Shown here: positions 42,679 to 49,819 of the stretch, piece after piece | Position numbering within the stretch: position 1 is the first letter of the stretch | Layout of the letters: each line of letters opens with the position of its first letter | Assembly (NCBI GenBank): GCA_964558365.1 | Contig: CAZLCC010000010.1 | Location: 1-64,000, forward strand | Reading direction: 5' to 3' | Length of the DNA stretch: 64,000 nt | Source of the DNA: CAZLCC01 sp964558365 | GTDB taxonomy: Bacteria > Patescibacteriota > Saccharimonadia > Saccharimonadales > Saccharimonadaceae | Notes under the pieces: generated by a model | The model's database searches: none | Told to the model about the DNA's origin: nothing | What the model saw: only the letters and a program-made list of their open reading frames with translations | Made by a program: the position numbers and the translations under genes

Positions 42679-43808
42679 ACAATTACTTTTGCAATTGCGG
42701 GCACAAGCTCCTTATTCATAATTGAAGGAATAATTTCATCTGGATTTGGATTTTTAACTAAGCTTGCAATTGTTTCAGCAGCTGCAATTTTATGCTCATC
42801 AGTGATTTTTTGCACTCCGTTATCAAGTGCGCCACGAAATATACCAGGGAAGGCAAGTGCGTTATTCACTTGATTTGGTAAATCGCTTCTACCCGTAGCA
42901 AGCACTGCTACGCCAGCTTCTTTTGCGAGCTGAGGACTAATTTCCGGGTTAGGATTTGCAAGAGCAAATACAATCGGATTATCAGCCATTCTTTTAATGT
43001 GTTCTTTTGTTAATAAATCAGCTTTACTAACGCCAATAAAAACATCAGCGTTTTCTAGCGTATTGCTTAGATCTCCATCAATATTGTTTGGGTTTGTGAT
43101 GTCTAAGAGCTCTTTCTTTTGGCTATCTAAGCCAGTTCGATTTTGGCTAATTGCCCCTTTGCTGTCAACCAGAATAATTTCAGGCTTAGCATAGCGATGA
43201 AGCAGTTTTGTGATTGCTGTTCCAGCCGCACCAGCGCCAACAATCACAATTTTTGTTTCCTCAAGCTTTTTTCCCACAACTTTCACTGCATTAATCAGTC
43301 CAGCCAAAACAACGACCGCAGTGCCGTGTTGGTCGTCATGAAATACAGGAATATCAAGCTCAGTTTTTAGTCTTTCTTCAATTTCAAAACACTTTGGTGC
43401 CGCAAAATCTTCAAGATTAATTGCGCCAAAACTTGGTGCAATATTTTTAATTGTTTGAATAATTTCTTCAGTATTCTGCGTATTAAGCACAATTGGCACA
43501 GAATCAATGTTTGCAAAATGTTTAAATAGTAGTGCCTTACCTTCCATTACTGGCATACTGGCTTTGCCGCCAATGTTGCCAAGTCCCAAAACGGAAGAGC
43601 CGTCAGAAATAACTGCTACCAAATTATTCGTCCAGGTATATTCTTTTAACTTATTCGGATTTTCGGCAATTGCTTTACTTATGGCCGCTACGCCGGGTGT
43701 GTAATAGGCGCTTAATTTTTCTTGATCAATGACTTCATCGCGAAGTTTTGTTGTAATCTTGCCTTTATTTTTTTTATGAAGTTCTAGGGCCTTTTCATCA
43801 ATACTCAT
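42675..43808 (-). CDS. NAD(P)-dependent malic enzyme
   Basis: The start at 43808 fits the family N-terminus (ALELHKKNKGKI); a longer frame to 43871 adds a Lys-rich stretch and crosses a TATACT box at 10 bases upstream. The 377-aa protein has YYTPGVAA (catalytic Tyr), LNTQNTEEII, LEDFAAPKCFEIE, FHDDQHGTAVV with metal-binding Asp, and an NAD-binding GAGAAG. It oxidatively decarboxylates malate to pyruvate. It overlaps pilB convergently by 4 bases. Confidence 0.94.
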   Translation of the reverse strand: MSIDEKALELHKKNKGKITTKLRDEVIDQEKLSAYYTPGVAAISKAIAENPNKLKEYTWTNNLVAVISDGSSVLGLGNIGGKASMPVMEGKALLFKHFANIDSVPIVLNTQNTEEIIQTIKNIAPSFGAINLEDFAAPKCFEIEERLKTELDIPVFHDDQHGTAVVVLAGLINAVKVVGKKLEETKIVIVGAGAAGTAITKLLHRYAKPEIILVDSKGAISQNRTGLDSQKKELLDITNPNNIDGDLSNTLENADVFIGVSKADLLTKEHIKRMADNPIVFALANPNPEISPQLAKEAGVAVLATGRSDLPNQVNNALAFPGIFRGALDNGVQKITDEHKIAAAETIASLVKNPNPDEIIPSIMNKELVPAIAKVIV

Positions 43809-43904
43809 ACTAACCAATAGTATATGGTTTTTGCTTTTATAACTAGTTGTTTTTGGGTTATTTCTTCTCAAAAATCCTTAAAAAGATTAAGAACTTATGA
43901 GAAG

Positions 43905-43921
43905 GACAGAATATATCCCTG
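43905..43921 (+). repeat. Left terminal inverted repeat
   Basis: GACAGAATATA followed by TCCCTG. The first 11 bases match the right-hand repeat read on the other strand exactly. Confidence 0.75.
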
Positions 43922-43923
43922 CG

Positions 43924-43952
43924 GGGGACGGAGGTGCAGTTCCTCCGTCCCC
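43924..43952. repeat. 11-bp perfect GC-rich hairpin inside the cassette
   Basis: GGGGACGGAGG (43924-43934) and CCTCCGTCCCC (43942-43952) pair perfectly around a 7-base loop. It lies 3' of the cassette ORF (minus strand) and has no T-run, so it is more like an mRNA-stabilising end or a recombinase recognition structure than a standard terminator. Confidence 0.8.
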
Positions 43953-43965
43953 ATTCCCCGAGAGT

Positions 43966-44343
43966 TCAGGGAATTCCAATCGCCAGCACTTTGCTGTGAT
44001 CGCAGCAAAGTATGACTGACTCTAGGTTAGGGAAGACCTCTTTCAGCTCAGTGTATTCACCATTCTTGAAAGTATCTCCCAGTGGCAAATTGATGTTGAC
44101 CACTGCCACCTGAACATTTTCGGGCTTCTCCTTGGTTGTGGCAGCAAAGACTTTCCCGGCAGTCTCGAAGGCTTTGCTGCCCGCACCCAAGAGATACTGA
44201 ACCAGTGTTGCCTGTGGTTCGTCCTCTCCTTTCAGGAAGGCTGCCTTCACATGGCTAGCTTTCACATGGCGCTGTGCTTCAGAGAGCACTCGTCCATTGA
44301 GGACGTCAGCGGCACCGAGAACAACGACTCCTGGCATCTGCAT
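43966..44343 (-). CDS. Cassette-encoded protein of unknown family
   Basis: The 125-aa soluble protein starts at ATG 44343 with GAGGAGAGGTGA just upstream and ends at TGA. No known domain was recognised. It reads as an alpha/beta protein with hydrophobic strands VVVLGAADVL, VQVAVVNINLPLG and SVILCCDHSKVLAIGIP. Codons are rich in C/G at the third position (CTC, CTG, GTC, CAG, GCC), unlike all neighbours, which prefer A/T. The last part of the gene contains a 9-bp perfect dyad, ACTTTGCTG/CAGCAAAGT (43988-44011). Its start codon lies only 16 bases inside the right inverted repeat, so it needs an outside promoter or one formed at the repeat. Confidence 0.65.
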   Translation of the reverse strand: MQMPGVVVLGAADVLNGRVLSEAQRHVKASHVKAAFLKGEDEPQATLVQYLLGAGSKAFETAGKVFAATTKEKPENVQVAVVNINLPLGDTFKNGEYTELKEVFPNLESVILCCDHSKVLAIGIP

Positions 44344-44358
44344 ACCGTCACCTCTCCT

Positions 44359-44376
44359 CAGGGTCTATATTCTGTC
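44359..44376 (-). repeat. Right terminal inverted repeat
   Basis: On the minus strand it reads GACAGAATATA followed by GACCCTG, the mate of the left repeat. The junction with the flank creates TTGACA on the minus strand, a possible -35 box reading into the cassette. Confidence 0.75.
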
Positions 44377-44549
44377 AAAAATCTATTCAAGCATTGCTGC
44401 TCAAACTTTTGTTATCTTAATAATAAACAAAGATAATGTCAATCATCGCCACTTAAACTTATAATAATTAACCCCTTTCACATCTGAAGATTTGTGCTAT
44501 AATGGCTAGTTGAATAGTTAATAATAAAGTTTTAAGCGAGAGAAGAAGA
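44377..44549 (+). promoter_or_regulatory. AT-rich leader and promoter of rplS
   Basis: A TATAAT box lies at 44498-44503, about 46 bases before the rplS start, with a weak TTTCAC -35 candidate at 44477-44482. Upstream there is a 7-bp dyad TTATCTT/AAGATAA (44412-44436). The rest is AT-rich and holds no gene that I can see. Confidence 0.6.
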
Positions 44550-44981
44550 ATGAGTTTTGCATTAATTCAAAAGGTAAATAATGCCCAGAAAAAGGCGAAA
44601 GTAGTTGACGTTCGTACCGGTGACACCGTGCGTGTGCACCAAAAAATTAAAGAAGGCAATAAAGAGCGCGTTCAGGTGTTTGAAGGCGTAGTATTGCGTA
44701 CTGACCGCAAGAATTCGCACACTAGCCGTATCACAGTTCGTAAAGTTGCAAGCGGTATTGGTGTTGAAAAGAGCTTTTTACTCCACAGCCCATTGGTTGA
44801 AAAAGTTGAAGTAACAAAACGAAGTAAAGTTCGCCGCAAGTATCTTAGCTTTCTCCGCGCACGAAGCGGAAAAAGCGCTCGTCTTAAGGCAGTTGATTTT
44901 GATAAAAAGGCGGTGAATGATGTAAGCGTTCCTGAGCCAAAAGAGCAGCCAAAGGAAGAAAAGGCTGAAGACAAGAAGTAA
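44550..44981 (+). CDS. rplS: Large ribosomal subunit protein bL19 with acidic C-terminal extension
   Basis: The 143-aa protein has the L19 core (about 1-115): DVRTGDTVRVHQKIKEGNKERVQVFEG, then GVEKSFLLHSP and KVRRKYLSFLR. The core is about 115 residues in most bacteria; here a Lys/Glu/Pro-rich tail of about 28 residues is added. It sits at the 30S-50S interface. It is not accompanied by rpsP-rimM-trmD as in many bacteria. A terminator follows. Confidence 0.96.
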   Translation: MSFALIQKVNNAQKKAKVVDVRTGDTVRVHQKIKEGNKERVQVFEGVVLRTDRKNSHTSRITVRKVASGIGVEKSFLLHSPLVEKVEVTKRSKVRRKYLSFLRARSGKSARLKAVDFDKKAVNDVSVPEPKEQPKEEKAEDKK

Positions 44982-45003
44982 AGCTTTATAAATCTAAAGT
45001 CTA

Positions 45004-45033
45004 AAATACTCCGCTAAAAACGGAGTATTTTTT
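45004..45033 (+). terminator. Intrinsic terminator of rplS
   Basis: AAATACTCCG/CGGAGTATTT makes a 10-bp stem with a 7-base loop followed by a T-run. The -10 box of the next gene (TATACT, 45035-45040) starts two bases later. Confidence 0.9.
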
Positions 45034-45047
45034 ATATACTAAAAAGT

Positions 45048-45953
45048 ATGATTGTTGGAATTGATGAAGTTGGGCGTGGTGCATGGGCTGGGCCATTGGT
45101 GGTTGGAGCGGTGGCTCTTGGCGGTAATGAGATTGAGGGCTTAACAGATAGCAAAAAGCTTACAGCTAAAAAGCGACAAACGCTTTCTGGCATTATTCGT
45201 GAGGCCACGCCACATATTGGGTTAGGTTGGGTCTCGGCGCAAACGATTGACAAAATTGGGCTTTCAACGGCACTTAAGGTGGCTGCTAGAAAAGCGCTTG
45301 ATGAAATTAAAGCAGAATATGATGAGATTATTATTGACGGCACCATTAAGTTGATCGATGATCCGCGAGTGTCGACGCTAAAGCAGGCGGATTTGTTGGT
45401 ACCTAGCGTTTCAGCGGCTTCAATCATTGCAAAAGTGGCAAGAGATTATTATATGCAAAAAATCTCGGCTGATTATCCTGAGTATGGCTTTGAAAAGCAT
45501 GTTGGTTATGGCACGAAATTCCACCGCGATGCAATCGCAAAACATGGATCAAGCGATCTACATAGAATGAGTTTTTCGCCCATGAATGAAATTGTGGCAT
45601 CGCCAAAACCAGCAAATAAAAGTATTGGGCAAATAGCTGAAGATGAAGCGGCAAAATATTTGCAGAATAAGGGCTATAAAATTATTGATAGAAATTGGAA
45701 AACGAAATATTGTGAGATTGATATTATTGCCAAGAAAGATAACGTTATTTATTTTGTTGAAGTGAAATACCGCAGACAAGAAAATCAAGGCGGTGGTATC
45801 GCGGCAATTACGCCCAAGAAACTAAAGCAAATGCAATTTGCCGCTACTTTATGGCAAGCGAATCACTCGCAAATTAGGGAAGATGTGCAACTTGCAGCAC
45901 TTAGTATGAAAAGTGAGCTACCAAAAGTAGAAAGCTTTTTAAATATTACGTAG
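45048..45953 (+). CDS. rnhB: RNase HII fused to a YraN-type (UPF0102) endonuclease-like domain
   Basis: The 301-aa protein has a complete RNase HII domain (about 1-185): GIDEVGRGAWAGP with D6 and E7, LTDSKKLT, a DGTIK segment and VSAASIIAKVARD. A YraN-like restriction-endonuclease-fold domain follows (about 190-300), with IGQIAEDEAAKYL, CEIDIIAKK and YFVEVKYRR forming an E-D-ExK-like site. The first removes RNA from RNA-DNA hybrids; YraN function is uncertain. The reading frame is continuous with no sign of a frameshift join. TATACT ends 7 bases before the ATG. It overlaps pepN convergently by 15 bases. Confidence 0.93.
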   Translation: MIVGIDEVGRGAWAGPLVVGAVALGGNEIEGLTDSKKLTAKKRQTLSGIIREATPHIGLGWVSAQTIDKIGLSTALKVAARKALDEIKAEYDEIIIDGTIKLIDDPRVSTLKQADLLVPSVSAASIIAKVARDYYMQKISADYPEYGFEKHVGYGTKFHRDAIAKHGSSDLHRMSFSPMNEIVASPKPANKSIGQIAEDEAAKYLQNKGYKIIDRNWKTKYCEIDIIAKKDNVIYFVEVKYRRQENQGGGIAAITPKKLKQMQFAATLWQANHSQIREDVQLAALSMKSELPKVESFLNIT

Positions 45954-48464
45954 CACTGCAATAACCTCGGCTTCGTCTTGGCTGAGCCATTCTATTCGCG
46001 CAGCGATTTCGCTTTTACCAATAGTAATAGCGCGCTTTAATGATGCATCGCTCATCATTGGAGTGAAGAACGCGGAATATTCTTCTAGCTGTTCTTTTTT
46101 ACTCAGAACGCTTCCTAGAATGGTCGGAAATATATCATAGCTTTTGTCGGATCCGTAGGTCTCTTCGACCCACTTCCAATTTTCTTGTACCCATTGCCAG
46201 GTAGTATTGCGGCCATAACGGTTTCTTAGGCAATAAATAAACCAGTGTACAGCATTTTGTGGTCGAACACGCTTGCTGTCGGTCATAGTTTCTAGCAGGT
46301 GCTTAATAGTCTCGGTGCTATTTGTACCAGTGAGGCCAGCAATAATGTCTTCTTGCAGTTCGCTACTGTGCGTTTCATCGTGCAGATTTAGCAGGTGCTC
46401 TACTATTTGTTTTGGATTATCATTATGGCGAACGGCGGCGCTTAGAATGAGCGAACGTATTTCGCCATCAATTTTTTCAATGTTATTTTTATGATCATCG
46501 TAGACGGCAAGTGCTTGCTTTATGGCATTTTCATCTTCTCCATATATGCTAAGCCCGGCAACTGTTGCGCGAAGCTTCGTGTCAGATTCTGGTTCATTTT
46601 CTTTTTTCTTCCAGCCGAGTCGTTTAAACTCTTGATGAGCGAGCTTTAGCGCAAGTTTTTTGAGACCCTGCTCGGCTTTCGTGTCGTTTTCAACAAATAT
46701 TTTTAGCGTTCCAAAGCTAAAGCCAATCATATCCCAGACAGGCTGAGAAGACTCTTTTTCGTAGGCTTCTAGAAGCCTAACTAATTCAGCAGAAGCAAGA
46801 TGCGGTGAGCGCATCAGAAGTGTTGTTTCAAGTAGGAGCCGAAGCCTGTCGACAACGCTAATATCTTTATTGCCGACTCGTTGAATCAAACTGGTTCTTG
46901 ATTCAACGTCGTAGTTGACTATATATTGCGCTTTACCCCCGACATTTAGCTGAAGTGGTGCCGTTGCTTTAATTGTTAATTCTTTTTCTTTCATAAGCTT
47001 AGGAGTAGTTTTATTATTTGCCAAAAGAAGTAGCGGCCATGTTTTTCTTTCATTTGGCTTTGCGCCAAGTAAAAATTCAGATTGACGCAACGTGTAGCCA
47101 GCATCTCTTTTTTCGACGTTTATAACAGGGAAGCCAGATTTTTCGAGCCAAGGAGTAATGAATGCTGCGGCATCTGGATCAAGCGCTTGCCATAAGTCAT
47201 TACCCGTAGTGTTCGCGTAGGCGTGCTGTTTAAAATATTTCTTTAGACCATCGCGAAATTTTTCTTCACCAATATATTCAAGAAGCATTCTAAGCACGGT
47301 TGCACCTTTTGCATAGACAATTGCACCGTCAAAAAGCGTTCCAATTTCATCTGGATGGTGGACCTCGGTTTTGATTGATTGAACGCCAGGATTACTATCT
47401 CTTCGTAATGAAGGGAGTGTTTCTGAACTTACAAAATCATCCCAGTGATGCCACTCGGGGAACAGCGCATCAAGCCCAACAAATTCCATAAGGCTTGCAA
47501 AACTTTCGTTAAGCCATAGGTCATCCCACCATTTCATAGTGACGAGATTCCCAAACCATTGGTGACTTGTTTCGTGAACGATTACTCTTGCGATGCGTTG
47601 CCTGGTGCTTACGCCAACGGAATCGTCGGCAATAAGGTAATCTTCGCGGTAGGTAATGAGACCCCAATTTTCCATTGCAGCAGATGCGCCGCCACCCATA
47701 TCTGGCAAAGCGATGTGATCGGCTTTTGGCAAAGGGTATGGAGTTCCAAAATACTCATCAAAAAAATCAATTGTACGAATTGCGGTATCAAGCGCAAAAC
47801 GCAAAGATTTCTTAGATTGTGCTGGTGTTGAAAAAATACGAACATCAACATCGCTTCTTGTTTTTCCTTCAACACAGTGAACCTCTCCTACTGCAAACGC
47901 AAGTAGATATGTACTCATTTTCGGGGATTGGTCGAATGTTGTGACGATTTTTTCACCGTCTTCTATTTGCTTAACGACGGGCATATTACTAAGAGCAGTA
48001 ACACCAGACTCTGTTTTTAAAGAAAGGTCGAATGTTGCCTTAGCCTCTGGCTCGTCAACGCAGGGGAACACCTCTCGTGCATGATGGCTTTCAAATTGTG
48101 TGGCAAGAAGCTCTTTATTTTTGCCTTTGTGTTTGAAGTAGCAAGGATAGACACCATGAGCACTATCAGTAATTTTTCCTGAAAAGTGTAGTTCAATTGT
48201 ATATTTTCCTGGCTCAAGCTCTTCGGGTGTTTTTAATGAAAGCTCATCATTTTCTTTATGAGATATTTTTGCGTCAAAACTATTTATTGTTGCCTTTTCA
48301 ATATGTAAGTCTTTTGAATGCAGGATGATATGAGGTGCCTTATGCACCAAAAATCCTTCAATAATAGCCGAGCCGCTAAAAGTCCGTTTTTCTCTTTCAA
48401 GATCTAGCGATAACCGGTAGTTTTTTGGTTGGAATTGTTCATAGAGTCGAGTAATTGTTTGCAT
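45939..48464 (-). CDS. pepN: M1-family aminopeptidase (PepN-like)
   Basis: The 841-aa metalloprotease has an N-terminal beta domain, the exopeptidase motif GASAAMENWG (an AAMEN variant of GAMEN), the zinc site HETSHQWFGNLVTMKWWDDLWLNE split as HExxH (about 296-300) plus a downstream Glu, and a helical ERAP1-like C-terminal domain (about 500-841). It removes N-terminal residues from peptides, fitting a peptide-scavenging lifestyle. There is no signal peptide. Minus-strand TAGAAT (48471-48476) ends 6 bases before the ATG, predicted leaderless, divergent from nusA. Confidence 0.95.
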   Translation of the reverse strand: MQTITRLYEQFQPKNYRLSLDLEREKRTFSGSAIIEGFLVHKAPHIILHSKDLHIEKATINSFDAKISHKENDELSLKTPEELEPGKYTIELHFSGKITDSAHGVYPCYFKHKGKNKELLATQFESHHAREVFPCVDEPEAKATFDLSLKTESGVTALSNMPVVKQIEDGEKIVTTFDQSPKMSTYLLAFAVGEVHCVEGKTRSDVDVRIFSTPAQSKKSLRFALDTAIRTIDFFDEYFGTPYPLPKADHIALPDMGGGASAAMENWGLITYREDYLIADDSVGVSTRQRIARVIVHETSHQWFGNLVTMKWWDDLWLNESFASLMEFVGLDALFPEWHHWDDFVSSETLPSLRRDSNPGVQSIKTEVHHPDEIGTLFDGAIVYAKGATVLRMLLEYIGEEKFRDGLKKYFKQHAYANTTGNDLWQALDPDAAAFITPWLEKSGFPVINVEKRDAGYTLRQSEFLLGAKPNERKTWPLLLLANNKTTPKLMKEKELTIKATAPLQLNVGGKAQYIVNYDVESRTSLIQRVGNKDISVVDRLRLLLETTLLMRSPHLASAELVRLLEAYEKESSQPVWDMIGFSFGTLKIFVENDTKAEQGLKKLALKLAHQEFKRLGWKKKENEPESDTKLRATVAGLSIYGEDENAIKQALAVYDDHKNNIEKIDGEIRSLILSAAVRHNDNPKQIVEHLLNLHDETHSSELQEDIIAGLTGTNSTETIKHLLETMTDSKRVRPQNAVHWFIYCLRNRYGRNTTWQWVQENWKWVEETYGSDKSYDIFPTILGSVLSKKEQLEEYSAFFTPMMSDASLKRAITIGKSEIAARIEWLSQDEAEVIAVLRNI

Positions 48465-48482
48465 TATTTCATTCTAGCACTC

Positions 48483-48511
48483 TTGCAAAAAAACTGCAGA
48501 GGAGCTATAGT
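48483..48511 (+). promoter_or_regulatory. Promoter of nusA
   Basis: TTGCAA (48483-48488) and TATAGT (48506-48511) are separated by 17 bases. Transcription should start near 48518, just ahead of an intrinsic terminator. Confidence 0.7.
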
Positions 48512-48525
48512 AAAAGAGTACTTAT

Positions 48526-48551
48526 CCGGCCGCCTGAGGTCGGGTTTTTTT
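48526..48551 (+). terminator. Promoter-proximal terminator (attenuator) in the nusA leader
   Basis: CCGGCC (48526-48531) and GGTCGG (48538-48543) form a 6-bp stem with one G-U pair and a 6-base loop, followed by G and seven T residues. It starts about 8 bases into the predicted transcript and ends 27 bases before the nusA ATG, so it must be read through for nusA to be made. Confidence 0.75.
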
Positions 48552-48578
48552 ATAAGAAAATCTAAGGAGATATGAAAT

Positions 48579-49706
48579 ATGAGTAGTGATATTAATGTAA
48601 AGCAATTAGCACTTGCAGTGCGAACAATTGCTGAAGAGAAAAACTTGCCAGAAGACACAGTTTTAGAGGTGATTGAGCAGGCGGTTGCCGCTGCATGGCG
48701 ACGCGATCATGGTGAGCGTGAACAAGAAGTTCGTGCTGAAATGAATGTAAATACTGGCGATACGAAAGTTTTTGTTAGTAAAGAAGTTGTTGAAGAGGTA
48801 GCTAATAAAGCAACTGAAATTAGTTTAGCTGATGCTAAAAAATTGAAAAAAGATGCTGAGATTGGCGACATAGTTGAGCAAAGTGAAGTTGCAACAACAT
48901 TTGGTCGTGTGGCTGCGCAAACTGCAAAGCAAGTTGTGCTGCAACGTCTTCGCGAAGCTGAGCGTGAAGTTGTGCTTGATGAATATGCAGATAAAATTGG
49001 CACGGTTATTACAGGCACTGTGCAACGCGTAGAAGCACGCTTGGTGCGTGTAGAGCTTGGTAAAGCAAGCGGTATTTTACCGGCAAGTGAGCAAATTCCT
49101 GGCGAGTATTATTCTCCTGGAACAAGAATTAAAGTGTATCTTAAGGAAGTTGAGCGTGGAAATCGTGGTCCGCAATTAGTGTTAAGCCGTGCAAATGAAC
49201 AGTTTGTTGAGCATTTATTCCGCCAAGAAGTTCCTGAAATGGAGACTGGCGCAGTTGAAATTAAGGCAATTGCTCGTGAAGCAGGTAAGCGTACGAAACT
49301 AGCAGTTGCGTCAACTGTCCCAGGCGTGGATCCAGTTGGTACGTTTGTTGGTGGGCACGGAACGCGTGTGCAGGCAGTCATGAATGAGATTGGCGAGCAA
49401 GAAAAGATCGATATCATTACCTTTGATGAGGATCCTGCAGTGTTTATTACAAATGCAATTAGCCCAGCTGAAGTGGTAGAAATTAAGATTGAAAAAGGCG
49501 AAGAAAAGCGAGCAAAAGTAATCGTCAATGAAGACCAGCAATCAATTGCTATTGGGCGTGGTGGCCAGAATGTTCGCTTAGCAAGCAAGCTAACGGGTTA
49601 CGAGCTTGATATCGAAACAGCACAAGCAAAGCTAACGGAAAAGAAACCACGAAAAAACATCGAAGATTCATTGCTCAGCGCAGTAGAAGAAACAACTGAA
49701 GAATAA
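48579..49706 (+). CDS. nusA: Transcription termination/antitermination factor NusA
   Basis: The 375-aa protein has the N-terminal polymerase-binding domain (about 1-135), an S1 domain (about 140-205, GTVITGTVQRVEARLVRVELG), and two KH domains (about 210-350, with VGTFVGGHGTRVQAVMNEIGE and AIGRGGQNVRLASKL). There are no C-terminal acidic repeats, as in most non-proteobacterial NusA. It modulates pausing and intrinsic termination. AAGGAGA precedes the ATG. The leader hairpin suggests negative autoregulation. nusA stands alone here, without rimP or infB. Confidence 0.96.
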   Translation: MSSDINVKQLALAVRTIAEEKNLPEDTVLEVIEQAVAAAWRRDHGEREQEVRAEMNVNTGDTKVFVSKEVVEEVANKATEISLADAKKLKKDAEIGDIVEQSEVATTFGRVAAQTAKQVVLQRLREAEREVVLDEYADKIGTVITGTVQRVEARLVRVELGKASGILPASEQIPGEYYSPGTRIKVYLKEVERGNRGPQLVLSRANEQFVEHLFRQEVPEMETGAVEIKAIAREAGKRTKLAVASTVPGVDPVGTFVGGHGTRVQAVMNEIGEQEKIDIITFDEDPAVFITNAISPAEVVEIKIEKGEEKRAKVIVNEDQQSIAIGRGGQNVRLASKLTGYELDIETAQAKLTEKKPRKNIEDSLLSAVEETTEE

Positions 49707-49726
49707 AATTAGTAGCAGAAACTAAA

Positions 49727-49753
49727 TTAGCACTCTTGACTAACGAGTGCTAA
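49727..49753. promoter_or_regulatory. CIRCE operator (HrcA binding site)
   Basis: TTAGCACTC-N9-GAGTGCTAA is a perfect match to the CIRCE consensus bound by the heat-shock repressor HrcA. It surrounds the -35 box of the clpC promoter. hrcA itself is not in the window. Confidence 0.95.
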
Positions 49754-49764
49754 TTTTCTATACT
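49736..49764 (+). promoter_or_regulatory. Promoter of clpC overlapping CIRCE
   Basis: TTGACT (49736-49741) lies in the CIRCE spacer and TATACT (49759-49764) follows after 17 bases. Bound HrcA would block the -35 region directly. Confidence 0.85.
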
Positions 49765-49819
49765 ATTAAATAGGTAAAAGTCTTATACAAAAATCATTTT
49801 GGAGGTAGTATAGAAACAT

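Larger units (their letters stand above)
43905..44376. mobile_element. Putative compact mobile cassette bounded by terminal inverted repeats
   Basis: A segment of about 472 bp, visibly richer in G and C than its very AT-rich flanks, lies between malic enzyme and rplS. Its two ends are near-identical inverted repeats (43905-43921 and 44359-44376, 11 bases exact plus a matching CCCTG and GG). It is almost filled by one minus-strand ORF of unknown family with foreign codon choice and has an 11-bp perfect hairpin 2 bases inside the left repeat. No transposase is encoded, so if mobile it is non-autonomous. No clean target duplication touches the repeats; a 9-bp direct repeat TCAAAAATC occurs at 43868-43876 and 44375-44383. 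Confidence 0.6.

Noticed and set aside
43868..44383. TCAAAAATC direct repeats (43868-43876 and 44375-44383) as target site duplication of the cassette
   Set aside because: The left copy is 28 bases from the inverted repeat and the right copy overlaps it by 2 bases, so they do not flank the element symmetrically; with AT-rich DNA the match may be chance.
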